Assembly: GCF_900129855.1 (NCBI RefSeq)
Contig: NZ_LT670819.1
Coordinates: 8,370,001 to 8,434,000, forward strand
DNA length: 64,000 nt
Origin: Streptomyces sp. 3214.6
GTDB lineage: Bacteria > Actinomycetota > Actinomycetes > Streptomycetales > Streptomycetaceae
Direction of reading: 5' to 3'
This document shows positions 1 to 8,642 of the stretch, piece after piece (position 1 is the stretch's first letter; every line of letters starts with the position of its first letter). The position numbers were made by a program, and so were the translations under genes. The notes beneath the pieces were generated by a model. The model did not search any database and was not told where the DNA came from. It saw only the letters and a program-made list of their open reading frames with translations.

Positions 1-659
1 CCAGGACCGGACGCGACCATCTGCTCGCCCTGGCCGCGAGCAACCGCGTTCCCGTGCGCCGGGTCGACGAGGTGCTGGAGGAGACCGGGCTCGACCCGGC
101 CGCGCGACGCCGGGTGAAGACCTACTCCCTGGGCATGCGCCAACGCCTCGGCATCGCCGCCGCCCTGCTCGGCGACCCCCAAGTGGTGCTCCTCGACGAG
201 CCGTCCAACGGACTCGACCCCGAAGGCATCGTCTGGATCCGCGGGATGCTGAGGCGGCTGGCCGCGGAAGGACGCACCGTGTTCGTCTCCAGCCACCTCA
301 TGAACGAGACCGCGTCCTTCGCCGACCACCTCGTCGTCCTCGGCAGGGGCCGGCTCCTGGCCGACACCCCCATGCGGGACTTCATCGACGCGCGCGTGCA
401 GCCCCGCGTACGCATCCGTACGACGGACCCGACCGCGCTGAAGAGCGCCCTCGCCCGGCACGGCCACGACGCCGTGGAACACCCCGACGGGCACTGGAGC
501 GTGCGGCACGCGCGCGTGGACGACATCGGGCGCGTCGTGTCCGACGCCGGGGTTCCCCTGCTCGAACTGGCCACCGAGGAAGGCACGCTGGAGCAGGCCT
601 ACCTCGACCTGACCGCCGCCGACACCGAGTTCGCGGCGCCTGCCCAGGAGGCGGCATGA
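1..659 (+). CDS. ABC transporter ATP-binding protein, 5' end outside window
   Basis: The ATPase subunit powers an exporter together with the permease encoded next. The frame is open from base 3, so the start codon and Walker A loop lie upstream of the window. Visible are the signature region (SLGMRQRLG), Walker B (VVLLDEPSNGLD) and the switch histidine (SSHL). A roughly 100-residue C-terminal extension ending in LEQAYLDLT is typical of the bacitracin/antibiotic-export (DrrA/CcmA-like) subgroup. The stop overlaps the permease start in an ATGA, which implies translational coupling. The substrate cannot be deduced; ABC-2 exporters of this type often handle drugs or lipids. Confidence 0.93.
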   Translation, partial: RTGRDHLLALAASNRVPVRRVDEVLEETGLDPAARRRVKTYSLGMRQRLGIAAALLGDPQVVLLDEPSNGLDPEGIVWIRGMLRRLAAEGRTVFVSSHLMNETASFADHLVVLGRGRLLADTPMRDFIDARVQPRVRIRTTDPTALKSALARHGHDAVEHPDGHWSVRHARVDDIGRVVSDAGVPLLELATEEGTLEQAYLDLTAADTEFAAPAQEAA

Positions 660-1387
660 CCAAGGAATTCACTCCCGCGCTGCACGCCGAGTGGATCAAG
701 ATCCGTACGCTGCGGTCGCAGGTCGGCGCCCTGAGCTCGGTGCCGCTCGCGACGGTCGCCTTCTCCGCGGCGGCCGGCGCCGCCGGCGCCGACGACACCG
801 ACCTGGACGTGCTCTTCTCCGTCTTCTCCGGGGTGAGCTTCGGGCAGATCGCGGCGGTGACCTTCGGCGTGACGGCCGTCTCCGCCGAGTTCCGGGGCGG
901 CGCCCTGCGCGTGTCGCTGGCGGCAGTACCTCGGCGGGGCCGTTGGCTCGCCGCGAAGCTGACGGCGATCGCCCTCCCGATGCTGGCCGCCGGCCTGGTC
1001 ACGGGACTGGCGACGGCGGCGGTGGGCACGTCGGTGCTGGGGGAGAGGGCCGAGACCCTGACGACGGCACAGGCCCTGCAAGGCGTGGTCGGCTGCGCGC
1101 TCTACCTGACCCTCATGGCGCTCCTGGCGGCCGGCCTGACGACGGTGGTGCGCAGCGGCACGGCGGCGCTCGGCCTGCTCATCCCGTTCCTGCTGATCGT
1201 GTCCTTCGTGGTGGGCGACCTGTCCGGCGGCGCGGCGGACCTCCTCCCCGACCGGGCCGGTCAACTGGCCCTGCACAGCGCGCGGGAGAGCACGCTCGGC
1301 CCCTGGACCGGCCTCGCGGTGTCCGCCCTGTGGACGGCGATCGCGGTGACCGCCGGCGCCTGGCGGCTGCGACGCAGGGACGCCTGA
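656..1387 (+). CDS. ABC-2 type transporter permease
   Basis: This 243-residue integral membrane protein has about six hydrophobic segments, including ones near residues 25-45, 105-125, 140-165, 170-190 and 215-235, as in ABC-2 permeases. The N-terminal TPALHAEWIKIRTLRS is the usual amphipathic opening of this family just before the first membrane helix. It overlaps the ATPase stop by 4 bases (ATGA), so the two form one exporter. No substrate-specific feature is visible. Confidence 0.9.
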   Translation: MTKEFTPALHAEWIKIRTLRSQVGALSSVPLATVAFSAAAGAAGADDTDLDVLFSVFSGVSFGQIAAVTFGVTAVSAEFRGGALRVSLAAVPRRGRWLAAKLTAIALPMLAAGLVTGLATAAVGTSVLGERAETLTTAQALQGVVGCALYLTLMALLAAGLTTVVRSGTAALGLLIPFLLIVSFVVGDLSGGAADLLPDRAGQLALHSARESTLGPWTGLAVSALWTAIAVTAGAWRLRRRDA

Positions 1388-1446
1388 GCACACGTGCTCC
1401 ACTGACGGGCCGCCAATTGTCAGTGGCGGCGGGTTTACTGGATCGC

Positions 1447-1821
1447 ATGGACATCGAGCAGTACCTCGCCGCCCCCGGCGACCGCCCGGCCGCCTTAGCG
1501 ACCAGCCACGGTCTCGTGGCGGCGGACGCCGCCGTGCGCGTCGAGGCGGTCGAGCGGTTCCACGAGGACAAGGAGGATCTGGCCGGGGAACTGACGCGGC
1601 GATGGGGCGAGCCGCGGCACATCGGCCTGCAGACGATACGGCTGCGGACCGAGCGGGAGGACATACCCGAGCCCTGGTCCGAGCTGAGCCTCAGGGCAGG
1701 CCACGCATACCTGTGGCAGGTGACGGAACAGGGCCGCTGGGTGGCCCTGGGCGTGGCCGACCTCGACCCGGACGACGAGATAGAACTCCTCCTGGTCGTC
1801 ACGGAGACCGCCCCGCCATAA
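1447..1821 (+). CDS. Hypothetical protein, 124 aa
   Basis: This is a soluble acidic protein without signal peptide or membrane helix. It starts at an ATG (MDIEQYLAAPGDRP). GC at third positions is high throughout, which supports real coding. The middle is charged and helical (EAVERFHEDKEDLAGELTRRWG); the C-terminal half alternates in a beta-like pattern (YLWQVTEQGRWVALGVADL). It lies 59 bases after the ABC exporter on the same strand and could be cotranscribed. I do not recognise the family. Confidence 0.7.
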   Translation: MDIEQYLAAPGDRPAALATSHGLVAADAAVRVEAVERFHEDKEDLAGELTRRWGEPRHIGLQTIRLRTEREDIPEPWSELSLRAGHAYLWQVTEQGRWVALGVADLDPDDEIELLLVVTETAPP

Positions 1822-1895
1822 AGCTGCCTTCGGGCGAGTGCTCCGACTGCCGCGGAACCGGCAAGCTCCGCCGACAGGCGCGCCGTTCGCCGACG

Positions 1896-2393
1896 TCAGC
1901 CCTGCGCCGCCACCCGCAGGCGGGCGAACTCCTCCGCCATCGTCGCCGCCGTCCAATGCGCGTTCAGCCCGCTCGGATTGGGCAGCACCCACACGCGTGT
2001 GTCCCCGATGACCCGCTCCTGCGGACCCACCGCCGCCTTGCGGTCGTCGAAAGCCGCCCGGTAGGCGGTCACGCCCACCACCGCCAGCCAGCGGGGCTTC
2101 AACAGCGTCACCTTCTCCGCCAGCAGCCGCCCACCCTCCCGGTACTCCTCGGCGCTCAGCTCGTCGGCCCGCGCGGTCGCCCGCGCCACCACGTTCGTGA
2201 TGCCGAGCCCGTGCGAAAGCAACTCCCGCTGCTCCGCCGGCTTCATCAGCCGGGGTGTGAAGCCGGAGAGGTGCAGCACCGGCCAGAAGCGGTTGCCGGG
2301 GCGGCCGAAGTGGTGGCCGGACGCCGCCGTCATCAGACCCGGGTTGATGCCGCAGAACAGCACGCGGAGGCCGCCCGCGACGACGTCCGGCAC
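1896..2393 (-). CDS. mug: G/U mismatch-specific uracil-DNA glycosylase (Mug type)
   Basis: The enzyme excises uracil or thymine mispaired with guanine, starting base excision repair. The active-site motif GINPGL sits near residues 15-20, with the Asn that positions the catalytic water, and the intercalation motif NPSGLNAHW is near residue 139. FGRPGNRFWPVLHLSGFTPR is the conserved Mug core. The listed start is a GTG, but the frame stays open upstream into the end of purB and reads FTPAELEAARDRLV, which resembles the usual Mug N-terminus. The true start may therefore be a non-ATG codon (for example CTG at 2450) overlapping purB. Tight packing behind purB suggests cotranscription. Confidence 0.88.
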   Translation of the reverse strand: MPDVVAGGLRVLFCGINPGLMTAASGHHFGRPGNRFWPVLHLSGFTPRLMKPAEQRELLSHGLGITNVVARATARADELSAEEYREGGRLLAEKVTLLKPRWLAVVGVTAYRAAFDDRKAAVGPQERVIGDTRVWVLPNPSGLNAHWTAATMAEEFARLRVAAQG

Positions 2394-2446
2394 GAGACGG
2401 TCGCGGGCGGCCTCCAGCTCCGCCGGGGTGAAGCGTGCGACGTGGG

Positions 2447-3889
2447 TCAGAGGATCGCTCCGGGGGTGTAGCCGGCCGCCTCCGGGCGCTGCTTCACGAT
2501 CTCCTCGACACGGCCGACGACCACGGCCACCTGCGCGGCGGCGGCGCCCGTGAAGGACAGCTTGTCGGCCATCAGCGCGTCCAGCCGCGCGCGGTCGAGC
2601 GGAAGACGCTCGTCGGCGGCCAGCTTGTCCAGCAGTTCGTTGCGCTCGGCGCCCTGCTCGCGCATCGCCAGCGCCGACGCGACCGCGTTCTCCTTGATCG
2701 CCTCGTGCGCCACCTCACGGCCGACACCCGCACGCACCGCGCCCATCAGCACCTTGGTGGTGGCGAGGAACGGCAGATAGCGGTCCAGTTCACGGGCGAC
2801 GACGGCCGGGAAGGCGCCGAACTCGTCGAGCACCGTCAGGAACGTCTCCAGCAGGCCGTCGAGCGCGAAGAACGCGTCCGGGAGCGCGACCCGGCGCACC
2901 ACCGAGCAGGACACGTCGCCCTCGTTCCACTGGTCGCCCGCCAGCTCGCCGGTCATCGACGCGTAGCCGCGCAGGATGACCATGAGCCCGTTGACGCGCT
3001 CGCACGACCGCGTGTTCATCTTGTGCGGCATCGCGGACGAGCCGACCTGACCCGGCTTGAAGCCCTCGGTCACCAGCTCGTGCCCGGCCATCAGCCGGAT
3101 CGTCTTCGCCAGCGAGGAGGGGGCCGCCGCGAGCTGCACCAGCGCGGTGACGACCTCGTAGTCCAGCGACCGCGGGTAGACCTGCCCCACGGACGTGAAC
3201 GCCTGCGAGAAGCCCAGGTGACCGGCGATGCGGTCCTCCAGCTCGGCCAGCTTCGCGGCGTCGCCGCCGAGCAGGTCCAGCATGTCCTGCGCCGTGCCGA
3301 CCGGGCCCTTGATGCCGCGCAGCGGATAGCGGCCGAGCAGTTCCTCGACACGGCCGTACGCCACGAGCAGCTCGTCGGCGGCGGTGGCGAACCGCTTGCC
3401 GAGGGTGGTGGCCTGCGCGGCCACGTTGTGCGAGCGGCCGGCCATGACCAGCTCGCCGTACTCGCCGGCCAGCTTGCCCAGGCGCGCCAGGACGGCCACC
3501 GTACGGTCGCGCACCAGCTCCAGCGACAGCCGGATCTGCAGCTGCTCGACGTTCTCCGTGAGGTCGCGGGACGTCATGCCCTTGTGGACCTGCTCGTGCC
3601 CGGCGAGGTCGTTGAACTCCTCGATCCGCGCCTTCACGTCGTGCCGCGTGACCTTCTCGCGCTCGGCGATGGAGGCCAGGTCGACGGTGTCCAGAACACG
3701 CTCGTAGTCGGCGATCGCCGCGTCCGGTACCTCGATCCCGAGGTCCTTCTGCGCCTTCAGCACGGCGAGCCAGAGCTGACGCTCCAGCTTCACCTTGTGC
3801 TCGGGCGACCAGAGCGTGGCGAGCTCGGCGGAGGCGTAACGTCCGGCGAGGACGTTGGGGATGCGGGGCTTGGCGGCAGCGGAAGTCAC
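2447..3889 (-). CDS. purB: Adenylosuccinate lyase
   Basis: PurB carries out two fumarate-releasing steps: SAICAR to AICAR in purine synthesis and adenylosuccinate to AMP. At 480 residues it has normal length for the actinobacterial form. The fumarase/aspartase-superfamily signature GSSAMPHKMN is at 283-292; other conserved blocks are KGMTSRDLTENVEQ (about 103-116) and GRSHNVAAQ (about 151-159). The GTG start lies only 8 bases after a TAGAAT -10 hexamer, so the mRNA may be nearly leaderless. mug follows directly downstream. Confidence 0.96.
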   Translation of the reverse strand: MTSAAAKPRIPNVLAGRYASAELATLWSPEHKVKLERQLWLAVLKAQKDLGIEVPDAAIADYERVLDTVDLASIAEREKVTRHDVKARIEEFNDLAGHEQVHKGMTSRDLTENVEQLQIRLSLELVRDRTVAVLARLGKLAGEYGELVMAGRSHNVAAQATTLGKRFATAADELLVAYGRVEELLGRYPLRGIKGPVGTAQDMLDLLGGDAAKLAELEDRIAGHLGFSQAFTSVGQVYPRSLDYEVVTALVQLAAAPSSLAKTIRLMAGHELVTEGFKPGQVGSSAMPHKMNTRSCERVNGLMVILRGYASMTGELAGDQWNEGDVSCSVVRRVALPDAFFALDGLLETFLTVLDEFGAFPAVVARELDRYLPFLATTKVLMGAVRAGVGREVAHEAIKENAVASALAMREQGAERNELLDKLAADERLPLDRARLDALMADKLSFTGAAAAQVAVVVGRVEEIVKQRPEAAGYTPGAIL

Positions 3890-3897
3890 GTGTACGG

Positions 3898-3903
3898 ATT
3901 CTA
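3898..3903 (-). promoter_or_regulatory. -10 hexamer TAGAAT for purB
   Basis: On the minus strand TAGAAT is followed by 8 bases and then the purB GTG. With a start point 6-8 bases past the hexamer, transcription would begin at or next to the start codon, a leaderless arrangement common in Streptomyces. No good -35 is visible 17-18 bases upstream. Confidence 0.45.
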
Positions 3904-3962
3904 CTGGCGATTCGTGCAGGCCAGCGCCACCGCCCGGTTCGGCGGAACCTACGAGACGGCCG

Positions 3963-5027
3963 TCACCCCGCGGCGTCGGGCCGAACCTCGTACGGCAGCA
4001 GCTCGGTGCGTTTCGGCGCCACCGCCGGCGTCGGGCCGAAAGCGTCGGCGAGGCTGGTCAGGATGGAGCCGGACCACCTGCTCTCCCCGAACACGCTGAC
4101 CGGCATGGCGAGCACGCCGCACTCACGCCGGAGCGTCTCCGCCGGGATTTCAACCGGGAAGAAATAGTTGCCGGGACACGTCCGGCTCGCCGCGGGAATC
4201 GCCTCGAGCACGTCGTCCGGCAACCGTTCGAACAACCGCTCAGCCCGTGCGGCCAGTACGTCGACGACCTGCCGGGGCACGTCACCGTGCTCGGTCAGCA
4301 GGCGGTCGGCGAGCCTCAGCTGTGACGGCGTCGGCGGATCCGCCCGGAACGCTTCGGCCCATTCTGCCTGCGTCGGACCCATCAGGACCACGCCGAATGT
4401 GCGTGGCCACAGCCATCCCTTGGTGACCGAATGCAGGAGGACCGCGCAACCGGTGTCCAGCAGTCGCCGTGTACCGGCGGCGAACGGCACTCCCAGGTCG
4501 TAGACGCTGTCGATCAGCAGGCGGCGGCGCGGTGATTCCCGCAACCACGCAATCACCGCGGCGCACTCGGCATCGGACAGGTACCGGCCGAGCGGCTTGC
4601 TGGGGTTGGCGAGCAGCAGGTATTCGGGCCGGTCGTCCGCCGGCGATCTCGGCAGGGCCGGCGCCGGCAGCGTCGGGTAGGACGCGGGCGCCAGGCCCGC
4701 AGCGCGGGCCAGCTCGAAGTACACCGGGTACACGTCGCTGGGCAGCCACAACCGCGCTTGCACGGAGCGCAGCCAGTGGAACACCACGCCGAGCCCGTGC
4801 CGGACCCCTCGACACACCATGGCGTGGCCGGACCACTCTTCCGGCAGCTCGAAGCGCCGCAGCCAGGCACGGGCGAGATCGCACCGGTGCACCGTACTCA
4901 TGTCGGTCGGCGGTTCCGGTCGCATCGGAGCAAGCGCCCGATACACGTTGGTCTCGGCGGCATCCAGAAGCGACGAACCAGCAACGAGCTGCCGTTGCCG
5001 GAATTCCTGGAACTCCTCGAACCTCAT
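3963..5027 (-). CDS. PLP-dependent aminotransferase-like protein (fold type I)
   Basis: This 354-residue protein has the layout of class I/II aminotransferases such as histidinol-phosphate aminotransferase. Landmarks are NPSKPLG (141-147), an IDSVY segment with Asp173 and Tyr176 that would contact PLP, and HSVTKGW with the Schiff-base Lys203 followed by Arg209. It starts within the stop of the radical SAM gene (ATGA), so the two proteins are made in tandem. The expected role is transamination or decarboxylation of an amino acid made or modified by the radical SAM enzyme, but the substrate is unknown. Codon usage is less GC-extreme than in purB, which suggests transfer. A non-transaminase PLP activity is possible. 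Confidence 0.8.
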   Translation of the reverse strand: MRFEEFQEFRQRQLVAGSSLLDAAETNVYRALAPMRPEPPTDMSTVHRCDLARAWLRRFELPEEWSGHAMVCRGVRHGLGVVFHWLRSVQARLWLPSDVYPVYFELARAAGLAPASYPTLPAPALPRSPADDRPEYLLLANPSKPLGRYLSDAECAAVIAWLRESPRRRLLIDSVYDLGVPFAAGTRRLLDTGCAVLLHSVTKGWLWPRTFGVVLMGPTQAEWAEAFRADPPTPSQLRLADRLLTEHGDVPRQVVDVLAARAERLFERLPDDVLEAIPAASRTCPGNYFFPVEIPAETLRRECGVLAMPVSVFGESRWSGSILTSLADAFGPTPAVAPKRTELLPYEVRPDAAG

Positions 5028-6364
5028 GCCGTCGCACCTTCCGGCGCGATCTCGCTGGCCCGGTCTTCCAGGGAGGCGTAGCAGCGTCCGTCGGCCATGA
5101 CGTTCCAGCTGCGTGCGATCCCATGGGTGCGTTCCCAGAGCAGGCTGGGTTCGGTGTAAGCGGCGATCCGTATCGGCCGGCCGTCCCAGTCGCCGTGGTA
5201 GACCGGCGCGCCCCAGGGCAGGCGGCTCGCCAGTTCGAAGCCGTGCTGCTCGGCGAATCGGGTGACGACGGACAGCGACACCTGGTGCTCTCGGCTCCAG
5301 ACGTTGGCGGCTCGGTCGAAGTAGAGCGACTCAGTGCTGGTGGAGACGTAGAGCTCTTTGAAGCAGACTTCCTCGACACCGAGAGCCGCGGCCCACGAAA
5401 GGTAGTCGGCGACCCCGGCCGCGTCGGCGACGCCGCCGTGCTGAAGCACGCAGATCAGCCTCAGCTGCAGCCCCGGCCAGCGGTCACGTTCCATGCGCCA
5501 GGTGTTGATCACGGAGCTCACCGGCGTGCGCAACATCATCAGCCGGTCGCTGACGGCGTCGTCCTGATGGTGCCGGGAGACCGCCAGCACGCTCAGGCCT
5601 GCGGCGCTCAGGGCTGCCAGTCGGCCGGCCTGGTCAGCGTGCTGGCCCTTTGCCAGGGTGTGCGCGTTGGTGATCAGGACGACCTTCGGGAAGGCCACCG
5701 AGCAGGCGGACACCAGCCGTAGCTGCTGTTCGAACGGTATGAGCGTGGGCTCTCCGCCGCCGGTGATCACCGCACGCTCGGCACCCGCCACTCGGGCGTG
5801 CTCCAGCCAGTGGGCGACCGCGTCCCACGGGACCCGGGCCGGCGGTTGGTCGCTGGAGATCGAAGCCGAGGAGAAGCAGAACGAACACCTGGCCTGGCAG
5901 GCGGCGGCGACCGGCAGAAGCGACACCGAGCGCGGTCGCATGTCGGCGTAGCGACGCTGTGCCGACGCGTGCAGGTGCAGGGAAGCCGCCATCGCATCCT
6001 CGACGGTTGTCGGGCGCAAAGTGACCTCGTCGCCCACGTGGTCGAGCTCGTGGACGGCTGACAACCGGATGCGAGCCTCGCGCAATTCCATGCCGAGCCC
6101 GGTCGACACGTTGGGCACCAGCTTGTCGGGGTCCACCGTGGTTTCCAGCACCAGCAGTCGGTCGCCCGAAATGGCCAGACGGTCCAGCAGTCGTCGCGCC
6201 TTGCCGATGCCGATTCCCAACTCCGCCCGGGTCAGCAGGTGGAACCGGTCGGGATAGGTACTCTCCGGAATCCCCGCCTTACCGTAAGCGAACGCGTACT
6301 TGTCGAAGCCCTTCGCGAAGTTCGACAGCACGATGACGTGGAAGCGCTGCTCGCCATGGATCAT
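5024..6364 (-). CDS. Radical SAM protein with long N-terminal domain
   Basis: Counting from the ATG at 6364, the 446-residue protein carries a CX3CX2C cluster motif (Cys156, Cys160, Cys163 in ACQARCSFCF) that binds the 4Fe-4S cluster cleaving S-adenosylmethionine. A GGGEPTL motif (SAM-binding GGE) follows at about residue 205. About 150 residues precede the barrel and match no domain I recognise. No extra SPASM-type cysteine cluster is evident; a single CYASLED segment lies near the C-terminus. The start at 6364 is preferred because it overlaps the upstream small gene's stop in an ATGA; an alternative start at 6430 would run through that gene. The next gene is a PLP aminotransferase, so a two-step modification is inferred. 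Confidence 0.85.
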   Translation of the reverse strand: MIHGEQRFHVIVLSNFAKGFDKYAFAYGKAGIPESTYPDRFHLLTRAELGIGIGKARRLLDRLAISGDRLLVLETTVDPDKLVPNVSTGLGMELREARIRLSAVHELDHVGDEVTLRPTTVEDAMAASLHLHASAQRRYADMRPRSVSLLPVAAACQARCSFCFSSASISSDQPPARVPWDAVAHWLEHARVAGAERAVITGGGEPTLIPFEQQLRLVSACSVAFPKVVLITNAHTLAKGQHADQAGRLAALSAAGLSVLAVSRHHQDDAVSDRLMMLRTPVSSVINTWRMERDRWPGLQLRLICVLQHGGVADAAGVADYLSWAAALGVEEVCFKELYVSTSTESLYFDRAANVWSREHQVSLSVVTRFAEQHGFELASRLPWGAPVYHGDWDGRPIRIAAYTEPSLLWERTHGIARSWNVMADGRCYASLEDRASEIAPEGATA

Positions 6365-6606
6365 CCCGTCATCATGCATGAACGGCCCCGGACGACAGGG
6401 GCCGAACCAGGGTTCTTCTCGCGCACCCACGCCTCCATGGCCATCACGTCGCGCAGCGGGACGCGTGGGGTGCGCCCCCAGGGCAGTGGCCAGAGCCGGC
6501 GCGTGATGCTCAGGGTGTGTCCGTCGAGGGTCAGCCGGACGGACAGGGTCGACGCGGTCAGCGGCTGGCGGACAGGCGGCTCACTCACCCCGTCGGGCTT
6601 CGTCAT
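6361..6606 (-). CDS. Small protein, 81 aa, first gene of the radical SAM unit
   Basis: This short protein begins MTKPDGVSEPP and has a beta-rich core (TLSVRLTLDGHTLSITRRLWPLPWG) followed by a charged helix (RVPLRDVMAMEAWVRE). The core pattern resembles the first strands of small PH-like domains common in actinobacteria. In such proteins more strands normally follow, so this copy may be truncated at its 3' end where the radical SAM gene begins. The stop overlaps the radical SAM ATG by 4 bases. It could be a partner protein, a substrate, or simply the broken remains of a resident gene. The evidence does not decide. Confidence 0.6.
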   Translation of the reverse strand: MTKPDGVSEPPVRQPLTASTLSVRLTLDGHTLSITRRLWPLPWGRTPRVPLRDVMAMEAWVREKNPGSAPVVRGRSCMMTG

Positions 6607-6670
6607 GACCGCAAGTGTGGCCTTGCACCGATCCGGTCATGGCCGCCCGTGAGCCGCCGGACAGGCCCTG

Positions 6671-7510
6671 TCAGGGCCCCACCCGTTCCCAGTCCGTCAC
6701 AGGGCCGGGGTTGGTGTGGTCCACAGGGGTGACCCAGAAGGCTTTGCCCAGCTCGGCGTTGAACTGGGCGCCTGTCCGGCCGTCCCCCGAGGAGCGGCCG
6801 GTGAGGCGGCGGCCGATCCAGGGGAGCAGGTGCTGCCGGGCGAAGCGGGCGTCCGCGACGCGGCGGGCGGCCCAGCCCGGGGGCGGGGTGGCCGGCATCG
6901 GCATGTGCCACTCGGTGTCCTCGGGGTCGTGGCCGAGGGTCTGCCAGACGGCCTCGGCGACCCGGCGGTGCCCCTCCGGCGTCAGGTGCAGCCGGTCGAC
7001 GTCCCACATGCGCGGGTCGCCGAGAGACGCGGCGCCGTACAGGTCGACGACGAGCGCGCCGTGCCGCTCCGCCAGCTCCTCGACGCACTCGAACAGCTCC
7101 TCCATGCGCGGCCGGAACCGCTCCAGGACGGGCCCCTGCCGACCCGGGCTGCGCATCAGGACCAGCTGTTTGCAGGCCGGGGCGAGCTGCTCCACGGCCT
7201 CTGTCAGCAGGCCCTTGACCCGGCCCATGTCGCACTTGGGGCGCAGGGTGTCGTTGAGGCCGCCGACCAGGGTGATGACGTCGGCGCCCATCGCCGCCGC
7301 CACCGGCACCTGCTCGTCGACGATCTGCCCGATGAGCTTGCCGCGCACGGCCAGGTTGGCGTACCGGAAGCCGGGCGTGCGGGCGGCCATCCGCGCGGCG
7401 AGGAGGTCCGCCCAGCCCCGGTAGGAGCCGTCGGGCAGCAGGTCCGACATGCCTTCGGTGAAGGAGTCGCCGATCGCGACCAGGCTGGTGTGTGTGGGGT
7501 TCGTCTGCAT
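6671..7510 (-). CDS. SGNH/GDSL-family hydrolase
   Basis: The 279-residue protein is a serine esterase/lipase-type hydrolase of the SGNH superfamily. Block I is IGDSFTEG with Ser16, block II includes VRGKLIGQI, block III is GGLNDTL with the oxyanion-hole Asn, and block V is DRLHLTPEGH with the catalytic Asp and His. There is no signal peptide, so a cytoplasmic esterase is likely. The C-terminal 70 residues (GWAARRVADARFARQHLLPW onward) form an extension seen in streptomycete members. The natural ester substrate is unknown. Confidence 0.9.
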   Translation of the reverse strand: MQTNPTHTSLVAIGDSFTEGMSDLLPDGSYRGWADLLAARMAARTPGFRYANLAVRGKLIGQIVDEQVPVAAAMGADVITLVGGLNDTLRPKCDMGRVKGLLTEAVEQLAPACKQLVLMRSPGRQGPVLERFRPRMEELFECVEELAERHGALVVDLYGAASLGDPRMWDVDRLHLTPEGHRRVAEAVWQTLGHDPEDTEWHMPMPATPPPGWAARRVADARFARQHLLPWIGRRLTGRSSGDGRTGAQFNAELGKAFWVTPVDHTNPGPVTDWERVGP

Positions 7511-7628
7511 GGCGACATAGATGGTAGCCCGAGTCCCATACCCGGCGGTCGGTCACCTCTTGCCGCAGTCACGTCTTGTCGACGGACACCTCTGGACCGG
7601 CCAAGCCCGTCGGTGTCCGTCCGCGACC

Positions 7629-8642
7629 TCAGGCCTGCTGCCCGAACAGCTCCCGCAGCACGTCCTCCATGGTCACCAGGCCGGCCAGCCGCCCGTCCGA
7701 GCCGAGTACGGCCGCCACATGCGTACGGCTGCCGCGCATCGCGGTGAGGACGTCGTCCAGCGGTGTCGCCTCCCGCACCCGCGCGATGGACCGCATGTCC
7801 TGCGGCCGGAACGGCACGTCCTGTGGCGAGGCGTCGAGAGCGTCCTTGACATGCAGGTAGCCGACGATCCGGCGCCCCTCGTCCACCACCGGGAAACGGG
7901 AGAACCCGGACTCGGCCGCCAGGCGCTCCAGCCCCTCCGGGGTGATGCCCACGCGCGCGTGGACGACCCGCTCCAGCGGCAGGACGACGTCGCGCACCGG
8001 GCGCCGGCCCAGCTCCAGGGCGTCGTGCAGCCGCTCCTGGGCGCGGTCGTCGATGAGGCCCGCCTCGCCGGCGTCCCGCACGATCTGGGCCAGCTGGGCG
8101 TCCGAGAAGGCCGCGGCGACCTCGTCCTTCGTCTCGATCCGCAGCAGCTTCAGCAGACCGTTCGCGAAGGCGTTGATCGCGAAGATCACCGGACGCAGCG
8201 TCCGCGCCAGGGTGACCAGCGGCGGGCCCAGCAGCAGAGCGCTGCGCACCGGCTCGGCGAGCGCGATGTTCTTCGGCACCATCTCGCCGAGCAGCATGTG
8301 CAGATAGGTGGCGAGGGCCAACGCGATCACGAAGGACACCGCGTGTCCGGCGCTCTCGGGCACACCCACCGCGTGGAACACCGGCTCCAGCAGGTGCGCG
8401 ATGGCCGGTTCGGCGACCACACCGAGGATCAGCGTGCACAGCGTGATGCCGAGCTGCGCCGCCGCCATCAGCGCGGACACGTGCTGCAACCCCCACAGCA
8501 CGCTCTTGGCGCGCCGGTCGCCCTGATCGGCGTAGGGCTCGATCTGGGAGCGGCGGACGGAGATCAGCGCGAACTCGGCGCCGACGAAGAACGCGTTGAC
8601 GACGAGGGTCGCCAGGGCGATCAGCAGCTGGACGGCGGTCAC
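7629..8642 (-). CDS. CNNM/DUF21 membrane protein with CBS pair
   Basis: This is a hemolysin C/CorC-like protein of 337 residues. The N-terminal DUF21 membrane domain covers about residues 1-190, beginning TAVQLLIALATLVVNAFFVGAEFALISVRRSQIE. A tandem CBS domain (about 200-325) then presumably senses nucleotide or Mg-ATP. It lacks the C-terminal CorC_HlyC domain of its neighbour. Its start overlaps the stop of the neighbouring longer paralogue by 4 bases, so they probably act together as a heteromeric cation (magnesium/cobalt) exporter. The transport role is inferred from the CNNM family. Confidence 0.88.
   Translation of the reverse strand: MTAVQLLIALATLVVNAFFVGAEFALISVRRSQIEPYADQGDRRAKSVLWGLQHVSALMAAAQLGITLCTLILGVVAEPAIAHLLEPVFHAVGVPESAGHAVSFVIALALATYLHMLLGEMVPKNIALAEPVRSALLLGPPLVTLARTLRPVIFAINAFANGLLKLLRIETKDEVAAAFSDAQLAQIVRDAGEAGLIDDRAQERLHDALELGRRPVRDVVLPLERVVHARVGITPEGLERLAAESGFSRFPVVDEGRRIVGYLHVKDALDASPQDVPFRPQDMRSIARVREATPLDDVLTAMRGSRTHVAAVLGSDGRLAGLVTMEDVLRELFGQQA

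Noticed and set aside
6365-6430. Longer radical SAM start at 6430
   Set aside because: It would run through the small gene; the ATG at 6364 gives the ATGA coupling.
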